In this document: piece by piece, positions 19,939-29,000 of the stretch
Layout of the letters: every line of letters begins with the position of its first letter
Position numbering within the stretch: the first letter of the stretch is position 1
Assembly (NCBI GenBank): GCA_021203515.1
Contig: JAJQAY010000085.1
Coordinates: forward strand, 1-64,000
Direction: 5' to 3'
Length of the DNA: 64,000 nt
Origin: Bacteroides sp.
GTDB lineage: Bacteria > Bacteroidota > Bacteroidia > Bacteroidales > Bacteroidaceae
Notes under the pieces: generated by a model
Seen by the model: the letters and a program-made list of their open reading frames with translations, nothing else
Database searches by the model: none
What the model was told of the DNA's origin: nothing
Translations under genes and position numbers: made by a program

Positions 19939-21343
19939 AATGAAGAACACCCGGCTTGAACGGTGCAACCGAATCCGTATGGAAGCGGAGCATACCGAAG
20001 ATACGAGCTTCCCCTTGGATGTGTTTCCCCAGACTGTGCAGTCAATCATACTTGACATGACCATATACGAGAACTACAAAATTGAGTTTATCGCAACGTC
20101 CATGCTGTCGGCTGTGTCCGCAGCCTTGGGCGGCACTTACCGCATCCGTATCAAGGGCGACTGGCAGAGCAACGGTGCGTTGTACATCATCCTGGTAGGC
20201 AGACCCGGACTCGGCAAGACACCACCGCTGGAGGCGGCATACCGTCCTATCCGAAAACACGACTATGCTCTTTTCAAAGCGTATGCGGCAGAGATGGAAG
20301 CATGGAAAGCGGCAGGAGAAAACGGCAGGAAGCCTGTTCTGAAACGAACCATCGTGTCTGACTTCACTCCCGAATCGCTTATGCTGACGCACAACAACAA
20401 TCCCCGAAGCGTGGTTATCTTGGTGGACGAGATTATGGGCATGTTCAATTCCGCCAATCGTTACACGAACGGGCAGCTCATAGAGCAGCTGCTTACAGCA
20501 TGGAGTGGCGGAGCTTTGGACGTGACAAGGGTAAGCAATCCTATTCCTGTACATATAGAACACCCGTGTATCAACATCATCGGGAGTACACAGACCAAGC
20601 GTGTGCATGAGCTTCTCAGAAAGGGATTCGAGGAAAACGGGCTGCTTGACCGCATCCTGTTCGTATTGCCCAAGTCCCCCGAAATATCGCAATGGATAAA
20701 CCGGGATGATGACGGGGAGAGGATGTCTGCGGCTGCTACATGCTGGGAGCACATATTGGATAAGGTGCTTGCCTTGGACTATGATACCGAAGCGGAAGAG
20801 AGAATACCTCATGTGTTGTCTATGGAAAAGGAGGCCAAGGAATACTTCTTCTCCTGGTGGAACAGGAAAGTGAAACGTATCAACCGGATAGAGGATGATG
20901 CCGAAGTGGACAGCCGGGAGATGAAACATCCGGCTCATGTGGCACGGCTGGCTCTGATAATTCAGGTCTTGCGGTATGCTTCCGATGAAAGCCACCTTCA
21001 GTTTGTGGATATGGCATCGGTGAAAGGGGTCATACGCCTGAATGATTATTTCGAGGATTCATATATCCGCATCCGTTCCTTTGTGGCGAACGACACTTGC
21101 GAAGAGCCTCCAAAGGTGTTGTTGTCATTGCTACCAGATACATTTGACACGAAAACAGCCATTGCCATAGGCAAAGAGTTGCAGGGAGTCAGCGAGCGCA
21201 CGGTGATGAACTACCTCAAGGAGTTATACCACAGCCGGCTTCTGCGGAAAGCAAAAGCCGGGTATTACGAGAAAATCATGTATGAATCCGGCAAATTTTC
21301 CATAAACGAATATGAACAATCAACCAAAGACTGCAAAAAATGA
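19931..21343 (+). CDS. DUF3987-like helicase/ATPase for element replication
   Basis: This 470-aa P-loop protein has Walker A GRPGLGKT (about residues 99-106) and Walker B VVILVDEIMG (about 164-173). A C-terminal winged-helix-like stretch contains SERTVMNYLKELYHSRLL. DUF3987 proteins are common in Bacteroides mobilizable elements next to primase-like genes and probably help replicate the excised circle. It overlaps the upstream helix-turn-helix gene and is followed by TGCAGT/ACTGCA repeats and a primase-like gene. The replicative role is inferred from context. Confidence 0.75.
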   Translation: MAEMKNTRLERCNRIRMEAEHTEDTSFPLDVFPQTVQSIILDMTIYENYKIEFIATSMLSAVSAALGGTYRIRIKGDWQSNGALYIILVGRPGLGKTPPLEAAYRPIRKHDYALFKAYAAEMEAWKAAGENGRKPVLKRTIVSDFTPESLMLTHNNNPRSVVILVDEIMGMFNSANRYTNGQLIEQLLTAWSGGALDVTRVSNPIPVHIEHPCINIIGSTQTKRVHELLRKGFEENGLLDRILFVLPKSPEISQWINRDDDGERMSAAATCWEHILDKVLALDYDTEAEERIPHVLSMEKEAKEYFFSWWNRKVKRINRIEDDAEVDSREMKHPAHVARLALIIQVLRYASDESHLQFVDMASVKGVIRLNDYFEDSYIRIRSFVANDTCEEPPKVLLSLLPDTFDTKTAIAIGKELQGVSERTVMNYLKELYHSRLLRKAKAGYYEKIMYESGKFSINEYEQSTKDCKK

Positions 21344-21348
21344 CCTCT

Positions 21349-21436
21349 GTTGCAGCTTGCAGTTTCTTCAGTCTTGCAGTTTCTGGACATTGGATACAGA
21401 AAATCCTGCAAAACTGCAAGGACTGCACACTGCAAA
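21349..21436. repeat. TGCAGT/ACTGCA iteron-like cluster
   Basis: Within about 90 bp there are two TGCAGT and three ACTGCA words, plus further GCAG/TGCA fragments, arranged as direct and inverted repeats. They lie between the DUF3987-like gene and the likely start of the primase-like gene. This arrangement suits a replication origin or a binding site for an element-encoded protein. No function is shown. Confidence 0.55.
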
Positions 21437-21473
21437 TAACCTTTCTGTTTGTAGGAATCAAAAAGAGATAGCT

Positions 21474-22541
21474 ATGAATGAATACAGATTCCATCTCCAG
21501 AAATACAGACCGGGCAGCAAGACCGTCTGCCCCGAATGTGGCAGGAAAGCCTGTTTTACCCGATACATTGACGAGGAAGGGCTGATTTCGTTTCCCGACA
21601 ATGTGGGCAAGTGCGACCACATCAACAGTTGCGGCTACCATTATACACCGAAGGAATATTTTAATGATAACCCTACTGTCAGAGAAACATTGATAGAGCG
21701 AGATGGGAATGGCAATGTTATATCAACGGTTATAATGCCGATGGTAAAGTCATCCCCTAAACCGCAGCCACAGATTTCTTATTTTCCCTCTGATTGGGTG
21801 GAGCAGTCCATGCAGAAGTTTGACATCAACCCTTTATACCGATACCTGACCAAAGTGGCAGGCAAGGAGAAAACGGACAGGCTATTTAATCTCTACAGGG
21901 TCGGCACTTCCAAAAAGTGGAATGGGGCAACCGTGTTCTGGCAAATTGACATCCACGGCAATGTACGGGCAGGCAAGATTATGGGGTATGATGCAACAAC
22001 CGGACTCCGTATCAAGCAACCCTTCAATCAAGTCAGCTGGGTGCATTCAGTGAGAAAGATGCAGGACTTCCACATGAAACAATGCCTGTTCGGTGAGCAT
22101 CTGCTGTCTGGCACTTTTGCAGGTCAGTCCGCCAAGACTGTTGCCATTGTCGAAAGTGAGAAGACCGCCTTGATTGCCGCCCTCTTCATTCCCGATTTCA
22201 TCTGGTTGGCCACCGGAGGAATGCACAGTTGCTTTAACAGCGAAGCCATGCAAGTGCTTAGAGGGCGTGAGGTGATTCTATTCCCCGACCTCAAGGCAAC
22301 GGAAGATTGGAAGCATAAGACAAAAATGCTGCAACCCATTTGCAAACGTGCCACTTGTTCCGACCTGTTGGAAACGATGGCTACCGATGAACAGCGTGAG
22401 GCAGGACTGGACATTGCGGATTTCCTTCTGATGGAAGATACACCGCAAATGATTCTTGCAAAAATGATACAGCGCAATCCGGCTTTGCAGACGCTCATTG
22501 ATGAATTGGGGTTGGAATTGGTGAATGCAGAACAGATATGA
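21474..22541 (+). CDS. Primase-like protein with zinc finger and Toprim-like region
   Basis: This 355-aa protein starts with a CHC2-like zinc-binding motif (CPECGRKACF then CDHINSCGYHY, residues about 18-60). It continues into a Toprim-like region with AIVESEKTALIAA and VILFPDLKATEDW. It is similar to DUF6371-type proteins of Bacteroides elements. Priming replication of the excised element is the likely role. I place the start at 21474 (MNEYRFHLQKY, preceded by AAAGAGATA), because the upstream ATG at 21312 would overlap the previous gene and run through the repeat cluster. Confidence 0.7.
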   Translation: MNEYRFHLQKYRPGSKTVCPECGRKACFTRYIDEEGLISFPDNVGKCDHINSCGYHYTPKEYFNDNPTVRETLIERDGNGNVISTVIMPMVKSSPKPQPQISYFPSDWVEQSMQKFDINPLYRYLTKVAGKEKTDRLFNLYRVGTSKKWNGATVFWQIDIHGNVRAGKIMGYDATTGLRIKQPFNQVSWVHSVRKMQDFHMKQCLFGEHLLSGTFAGQSAKTVAIVESEKTALIAALFIPDFIWLATGGMHSCFNSEAMQVLRGREVILFPDLKATEDWKHKTKMLQPICKRATCSDLLETMATDEQREAGLDIADFLLMEDTPQMILAKMIQRNPALQTLIDELGLELVNAEQI

Positions 22542-22556
22542 TAATTGGATGGATTG

Positions 22557-22718
22557 GACAGCTCGCTGTCCTTGAAAAGGGTTTGTAAAATCCCGTAGCT
22601 TATTAGGGCATTTTCACTGCTTTCACTCTCCGAGTGGCAGTCAAAAAGCCCATAAGCGGAGGGACACCCTCTCGACACCCATGTCTGCCTGTGGCACTTG
22701 GACGGGATTTTACAAGCC
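22557..22718. other. oriT-like stem-loop region
   Basis: Nested inverted repeats lie directly before the relaxase gene. The outer 17-bp arms at 22580-22596 and 22702-22718 share TTGTAAAATCCCGT with one mismatch overall. Inner arms GCTTATTAGGGC and GCCCATAAGC flank a smaller CACTC/GAGTG hairpin. A separate hairpin GGACAGC/GCTGTCC is at 22557-22572. Position and form fit a MobV-type origin of transfer. Confidence 0.65.
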
Positions 22719-22754
22719 ATATCAGAGAAATAATAATCGCAAAACGCAAAAGAT

Positions 22755-24137
22755 ATGAGCAATACACAATATGCGGTCTGCCACCTGCAACGTGGCAGCG
22801 GCAATGACAGCGGAATGTCATGCCATATAGAAAGAAAGGATGCCAAGGGGAAGAAATATGTTCCGCTCAATGCCGATGCGAACAGGACACATCTTAATCG
22901 GGAACTGGTTTCGTTTCCTGCCGGAGTGAAGAACAGGACGGATGCCATACAATTCAGAATAGACCATGCCGGACTGCATCGCAAGGTCGGCAAGAATCAG
23001 ACGAAAGCTATCCGCATCATTCTGACCGGAACACATGAACAGATGATGAAGATTACCAATGATGGCAAGCTGGATAATTGGATTGATGCCAATATGAAAT
23101 GGCTAAAAGAAACTTTCGGAAGTGAGAATCTTGTTTCATGTGTGCTGCACATGGATGAGAAAACACCCCACTTGCATGCCACTATCGTACCTATTGTAAC
23201 CACAGAACGATTTCGTAAAAAACGTGAGGGCGAGAAGAAGTATGAGACGAAATCAGGGGCTCGCTTATCGGCAGATGATGTGATGCGGCGAAGCAAATTG
23301 CATGAATATCAGAATAGCTATGCAGCCGCCATGAAAGTGTTTGGATTAGAACGAGGCATTGTCGGCTCTACGGCAAAACATTTGGCAAATTCTGAATACT
23401 ACAAGCTGCAGATGAGCAAGTATGAGGAGGATATTGCCAAATTGCAGGCTGATGTTGAACAAGCAAAAGAAGGCAGAAGTACCGTCCTGTCGTGGTTTGG
23501 TAAAGGAGATTTGGCAAAGGCAAAGAAAGAACTTGCGAGTAAGGACGAGCAGATTGCCAAACTCAAAAATCAGATTAAAATGCTCATGGTAGAAAAGTCT
23601 CAGTTACAAGAAAAACATAAAGCAGAGATTGAACAATTACGAAACGGCTACCAGAAAGAGATAGATAAGGCTATCCATCAAGCGGAATCAGCAGAACGGA
23701 AATCCAAAGAAAAGGATTCTGTAATAGACAGGCAAAACCAACGCATTGACCAGCTTGATCGCAAAGCCAACCCTCAGCGTTACCGCCTATCATCCGGGGC
23801 GGAACTGGTCCGTATCAATGTACCCAACTACCGGAATCCGTCGCTCCACATCTGGACAAGGGTCGGTGATGAGTTTTTTGAGAACATCAAATTCCAGATA
23901 GACTATGATGCGGCTCAAAAGCATTTTAACGGCGAAATCACGGACGAGGAGTTTGTCAACGCTGTATTCGATCCGCAGGAACAGGTAAACGGAAAACAGG
24001 CGGAATTGCTGAGCGCCGTTTTCACCCTTGCCGCCGGAGGACCGGCAGAGGTTCATGTAGGCACAGGCGGTGGCGGGTCGTCTTCGGAACTTCCGTGGGG
24101 TGAACAGAAGAAGAAAAATCCGCAACGAGGCAGATAA
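22755..24137 (+). CDS. MobV-family relaxase
   Basis: This 460-aa plasmid-recombination/mobilization relaxase nicks oriT and leads the transferred strand. The MobV metal-binding signature is HMDEKTPHLHATIVP (about residues 133-147). The N-terminal AVCHLQRGSGNDSGMSCHIER is typical of the family. A long coiled coil follows (about 215-340), and the Gly-rich tail ends PWGEQKKKNPQRGR. No conjugation machinery is in the window, so the element would need a helper conjugative system. Confidence 0.92.
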   Translation: MSNTQYAVCHLQRGSGNDSGMSCHIERKDAKGKKYVPLNADANRTHLNRELVSFPAGVKNRTDAIQFRIDHAGLHRKVGKNQTKAIRIILTGTHEQMMKITNDGKLDNWIDANMKWLKETFGSENLVSCVLHMDEKTPHLHATIVPIVTTERFRKKREGEKKYETKSGARLSADDVMRRSKLHEYQNSYAAAMKVFGLERGIVGSTAKHLANSEYYKLQMSKYEEDIAKLQADVEQAKEGRSTVLSWFGKGDLAKAKKELASKDEQIAKLKNQIKMLMVEKSQLQEKHKAEIEQLRNGYQKEIDKAIHQAESAERKSKEKDSVIDRQNQRIDQLDRKANPQRYRLSSGAELVRINVPNYRNPSLHIWTRVGDEFFENIKFQIDYDAAQKHFNGEITDEEFVNAVFDPQEQVNGKQAELLSAVFTLAAGGPAEVHVGTGGGGSSSELPWGEQKKKNPQRGR

Positions 24138-24156
24138 AACGATGTGACAATAAAAC

Positions 24157-24193
24157 AGCGTCATACTTTCGTATTTGACGCTGCTCATTTTTT
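24157..24193 (+). terminator. Terminator after the relaxase gene
   Basis: The stem AGCGTCA/TGACGCT (24157-24163 with 24176-24182) is followed after five bases by six T. It lies between the relaxase stop and the convergent recombinase gene, whose stop codon overlaps the T tract. Confidence 0.75.
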
Positions 24194-24998
24194 ACCAAGT
24201 GATAACCTTATCAACAATCTCCTGTTGTTCGGCACTGCTACGCCGCAGATAGATACGGGTAGTTTCTATACTTTCGTGTCCCATCAAATCGGCAAGCAAG
24301 GAAATATCATTAAACCTGTCCAGAAAGTTCTTAGCAAACCTGTGACGGAACGAGTGCGGATAGACCACTTTTTCGTTCATACCGTATTTCCGCGCATAAT
24401 TTTTCAGTTGTTGGGCGATGCCTCTTGTGGTGAGACGCTGTCCGTATTGGTTAAGGAAAACATAGCCGCTGGATCGGCTTTGTTCTGACAGCCATCTGGT
24501 GGCTTCAGTGCTCAGTTGTTTCGGAATGTAGATACGACGTACCTTACCCCCTTTTGTGTAGATGTCAAAATATCCTACCCAGATATGCTCTGCTTTCAAA
24601 TGTATCAGTTCGCTTATCCTTGCCCCAGTAGCGGCAAGAAAGCGTACAGCAAAATACCATGTCCGGTTTTTCTCCGTCCCTAAGTGGCTTTTAAGAAATT
24701 CGTAATCAGCATTGCTGATTATGTTTTCAAGATAAGTGCGTTGCTGTTCCTTTATGGTTTTCATGTGTAGCCGTGACTTGCCTATATATCCCAAATATTT
24801 GTTCAATCCCAATATGCGGAGGTTAACTGTCTTTGGCTTAAAGTTGTCTGTCAGATGGTTTTTGTAAGCTATGAGATTCCGCTTGTTCAGCTCTTTGTAA
24901 TGCGTAAAATAATCTTTTACGGCATACAGGTACGCTGTAACGGTGTTCTGGGCTAAATTTCCCTGTTTTAGGAATGATTCAAAATCAGTTGTATCCAT
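24192..24998 (-). CDS. Tyrosine recombinase, likely DNA invertase for the adjacent restriction locus
   Basis: This 268-aa short tyrosine recombinase has the first catalytic Arg in ATGARISELIHLKAEH, the HSFRHRFAKNFL box, and the C-terminal His and Tyr in LMGHESIETTRIYLR. It has a short N-terminal SAM-like domain and no arm-binding domain, as in invertases that flip promoters or hsdS genes in Bacteroides. The start is set at ATG 24998 (MDTTDFESF). An in-frame ATG at 25071-25073 lies inside the inverted repeat and is unlikely. The gene sits only 66 bp from the 30-bp inverted repeat bounding the switchable segment. Confidence 0.88.
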   Translation of the reverse strand: MDTTDFESFLKQGNLAQNTVTAYLYAVKDYFTHYKELNKRNLIAYKNHLTDNFKPKTVNLRILGLNKYLGYIGKSRLHMKTIKEQQRTYLENIISNADYEFLKSHLGTEKNRTWYFAVRFLAATGARISELIHLKAEHIWVGYFDIYTKGGKVRRIYIPKQLSTEATRWLSEQSRSSGYVFLNQYGQRLTTRGIAQQLKNYARKYGMNEKVVYPHSFRHRFAKNFLDRFNDISLLADLMGHESIETTRIYLRRSSAEQQEIVDKVITW

Positions 24999-25064
24999 AT
25001 TGGTTCTAATTATTAGTAAAACATAAGTTGTCTGTACTAATAAGATAGACCTAGTAGTTCCGAC

Positions 25065-25094
25065 AGACGCCATTATAGGAAATCCGCCGTATCA
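25065..25094 (+). repeat. 30-bp inverted repeat, left copy
   Basis: The sequence from AGACGCC to GTATCA is an exact reverse complement of 27083-27112, with mismatches beginning immediately outside. It encodes D-A-I-I-G-N-P-P-Y in the cassette frame. Confidence 0.95.
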
Positions 25095-26091
25095 AGAGGA
25101 AGGAATAAGCACCCGTAAAGCCCCTATCTATCACCTGTTTTACGACCTTTCTTTCCGCCTGTCGGATAAAGTATCATTGATAACTCCAGGCCGTTTTTTA
25201 TTCAGGGCAGGACAAACTCCCAAAGAATGGATGGATAAGATTTTAGCTGACAAACATTTTAAGGTGGTGGATTATTTTCAGAAGTCGATAGATGTATTTC
25301 CGTCTGTCGACATAAAAGGCGGTGTGGTAATTACTTATCGTGATGCTAAAACTGAATTTGAGTCAATCGGATTCTTCTCTGAATATGAAGAATTAAAAAG
25401 TATATTACAAAAAGTGTTATCACATCAAGGATTTGTCAAAAATGAATTCAGCAATCTCATATCTTCTCAAGGCCTTTATAAATTCTCAGAGGTGGCATTT
25501 AATGAACATCCTGAAATTTACGAAGTCCAAGGAAATGGAACCGCAGCAAAAATAACCTCAAATGCATTTGAACATCTTCCTCATATATTCCATGAAGAAG
25601 AGCCAGATAATCCCGATATTTTCATCCGTATTTTGGGACGGTCAAAAAATCAGCGTGTCTATAAATGGATTGAAAAACGATATACTTTACCGACTGATGG
25701 ATATTGTGAATCCTACAATGTTCTCGTCCCCGAAGCCAACGGAACAGGAGCAATCGGCGAAGTACTCAGCACGCCTGTAATCGGCGTGCCGGTAATCGGG
25801 CACACCGACACCTTCTTGAGCATCGGCAAGTTTACCGATGCCCAGCAAGCTGATCGGTGTATCAAATACGTCAAGACAAAATTTCTCAGATGTTTGTTAG
25901 GGACATTGAAAGCCACGCAGCATAATCCCCGCGAGACTTGGGCAAATGTACCGATGCAAGACTTCACATTAGGAAGTGATATAAATTGGGACGTGCCTAT
26001 ACCTGAAATAGACAGGCAGTTGTACTCCAAATACGGGCTCTCGGACGAGGAAATCCAGTTTATTGAGCAGAATATCAAACCAATGGCATAA
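25066..26091 (+). pseudogene. Silent alternative 3' cassette of the restriction-modification enzyme
   Basis: An open frame of about 341 codons begins inside the left inverted repeat without its own promoter or N-terminal domains. It starts DAIIGNPPYQEEG and ends with a C-terminus matching the expressed gene: IDRQLYSKYGLSDEEIQFIE here, IDRQLYRKYGLNDEEIGFIE there. The middle part, presumably target recognition, is unlike the expressed version. It is a donor cassette, not a decayed gene: inversion would join it to the 5' part of the gene at 27113-30075. Confidence 0.85.
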
Positions 26092-26097
26092 AGATGA

Positions 26098-29000
26098 TTA
26101 CTCCATCGGCTTTATCATTCTTTCGATAAAGCCGATTTCTTCATCATTCAAACCGTATTTTCGATAAAGCTGACGGTCAATGTCTTCTATCGGTTTACTC
26201 CAGTCAATGTCGCTTGAATCGGTAAAATCTTGTAGCGGAACAAATCTAAAACTCTCTTTTCGAATATCCATAGTAGGCAGAGCTTGCAACAGTAAGAAAC
26301 GAGATACTTTTGTACATAAATATTTGTACTGATTATAGGCTTCAATTTCTGTGTCAAATTTTCCCATCGCGATATATGACTCCGTACAAACTTCACCTGG
26401 TAAAATAATTTTGGTTGTAGCAAGAACTTTTACCTGACCGTTTTCATTACTTTCGCCCAAATGTCCTGATAAGGCTTTACCAGTTATGACATTGTATTTG
26501 TCTATATAATCTAAGCTGACAGGAATCTCTTGTCTTGAAATGAAACCACATCCTCCGCTCGAATGCACCAATACATCTGTTTCATTTTGCTTGTTTTCAG
26601 TTCCTCGTATGTACGTCCTCAGTCCAAACGGCTTATATTGAGCTACTATTTTAGAAAGACTTTCAAAACCATTAGATAAAATGACTTTGTGTAATATAGC
26701 AACCGCTTCATTGTATCTTGGGAATATGTCATATTGAAGAAATTCGTTTAATTGTCGCTTAGATTCAATTACTGTTCCGTAAAAGGCATTTATAAACAGA
26801 GCAATGTTGCTATTGTGAGTTTTTGACCATCTGAAAAAACATACTCCGCCACTGATATTTGCAGTAGGGAAAACCGACTTCGGATTAGGGAAATCTTTAA
26901 TGTAGTCAATATGTGTCTCATTGAGCATCATTTTCCTAAAATCATCCAATCCTCTTCCGCCACCATACCATTTTGCTGGCATAATCATAGAGATATAGTG
27001 TGGGTGCATATCTTTTGCAGTGCATACAAATTTATTGTATATAGGTATTGCAGCTGCTCCATTTCCACCTCCATCAACTACCTGATACGGCGGATTTCCT
27101 ATAATGGCGTCTATAGTCATATGTTTGTTTTCATTTATGCCCCAAAAATTCTTGCCGTCACGTAGCGTATTTACGACTAAGTCTGAATTCTGGGATATGT
27201 TTTCAATTAAATTTTTATAATATTCGGCATGTACTTTCGTATCGCGGAAGCCGACGAGAGTACGGCGAGTAATACTACGAGCCATAGGGGTCTTGCATAC
27301 TACAAGAATATTCTGTTCAATGGTCAGATCCCATAACTGCATGGCAAAGGCATTACCTACTTCTCCATATTTTTCTTTGGCCGCTTCCAAACGATTACGG
27401 TAAATGTTATAAGCAGCGAGCAATGGATAAAGACCGCTCTTCGAGTTGATTTCCATAATCAGGCTGTCCGCTCTGAATACAGAATGCGTCACCTCCCCCT
27501 TGTCCACAAAGCGCGGTGTTTCCAATGGTTGCTTAAACTCTTCATCCATAAAGCACCAACCTCTGAGGCAATCGCTTATGTGCATATTGACTACACGCCA
27601 CGGTGTCAAAACTGTTTCCTTGTCAGGATTGCGGAATGTGTTGAATATACCAGCTATACGTTCAATGCGCTGCTCTATGGTGAACTTGTCGGCAGCACGA
27701 GTCATGGCACGGATGCGCTTCCCCGCTTCACGAAACACATCAGGCTCGTAGAAGCGCTTGAACTTGGCAAAGATGGCTTTGGTTACATCCTTAGGCATGA
27801 ATTCTGTCCAAGAAGTATCGTCCACAAGATTGGCAAAGTTGTCAATGGTTATCTCTTCATCTTCGTCTTTCAGTTCTGCTCCGAATATAAGCAGCGGCAT
27901 ACGAATAGAAATACCGCGTAGAATAGAAATGGCATCCTTACACTGGTTATGTCGGTTCTTCAATTCGTCCAACCTGGCTTGCTCCTCTAGAGTGCGTTCA
28001 CGTTTCGGCTTCTTTTCTAGTTTTTCTTTTTCCGCATACTTCTCATTTGTAAAGCCTTGCTTGTTAACATCAATATTACCAGACTTGGGCATGGCCTTGG
28101 TCTTACCGATGATTCCTTTCAGATTCTTGAAGTCTGCAAGATCCACATCCGTAAGTTTGAGTAACTCATCATTGTACAATGCCCCATCTTCGAAGCCACA
28201 TTGCACCACCTTTTCTATCTGAGCTTTCTTGAGTTGCCCCATCATCTTGTTTACATCATATGGCTTCATTTGCGAGCCTTCAATGGATATGATAGGACAA
28301 AAATTCAGAAAATCGCCTAAAATATTGCGGTCTTCTTCCGTTGCCTTTCCTGCCTTGGCTGAGACTTTGGCAACTTCAGCCAACATCCGCAAGGTACGGT
28401 CTGGTGCAAAGTCGAAAGCATAGCATTGCTCCTTCATACGTCCTTTATAGGTAAACGGTGTCTGCATACGGAATATGGTCTGCATATAACCTGCCGCAGA
28501 TGTACTATATGACCCTGCCATCATGAATACAGCTGTCCACGGCTTTATGCTCACACCCGTCGTCAGTCGTCCGCAGGACAGGGTGATAGTGAATGTCTCG
28601 TCAGGATTCTTGCCTATGGCTGTATTTACCATTTGCAAAGCGTCTGCATTTTCTTCGTCTTCATCACCGTTGCCGGCCACATTGACAATCTCGAAGCAGC
28701 CGAATATAGGATGTGCTTTCAGTTTTGCACTTAATGCACGGGCAGCCTTGACACCCGGGACTACCCAAAGCGTATGACGAAATATACTACGATACCGGTC
28801 GTTGGAATAAGGATAAAGACTTTCCTTGTCCTCCTTGCACAACAACGACAAAAAATTATCTACATCATTTTCGTGAATGAATGTCCCGTCATCCTTTGTA
28901 CGGAAGAACTCACGAAAGTTGAAAGCCTTTTCATCTTCGGAATAATCATTCATCAACGCTCCGAGGTCGTAGGTGTAGATATTGATGGCCGGAAGAGAAG

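Larger units (their letters stand above)
25065..27112. other. Invertible segment swapping the C-terminus of the restriction enzyme
   Basis: The 2048-bp segment is bounded by perfect 30-bp inverted repeats and contains the active and silent 3' cassettes in tail-to-tail orientation. The two cassettes end at 26091 (plus) and 26098 (minus). Both repeat copies keep the same codon phase (GAC GCC ATT ATA GGA), so inversion gives an in-frame alternative protein. Confidence 0.88.

Noticed and set aside
20042..20995. A 317-codon minus-strand frame opposite the DUF3987-like gene
   Set aside because: The plus strand carries Walker motifs and is coupled to its neighbours; the antisense frame has no support.
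22124..22993. A 289-codon minus-strand frame over the oriT-like region
   Set aside because: It runs through a stem-loop region and into two plus-strand genes on each side, with Cys/Ser-rich low-complexity translation.
25071..25073. ATG giving a 25-residue longer recombinase
   Set aside because: It lies inside the inverted repeat, and the conserved protein begins at 24998.
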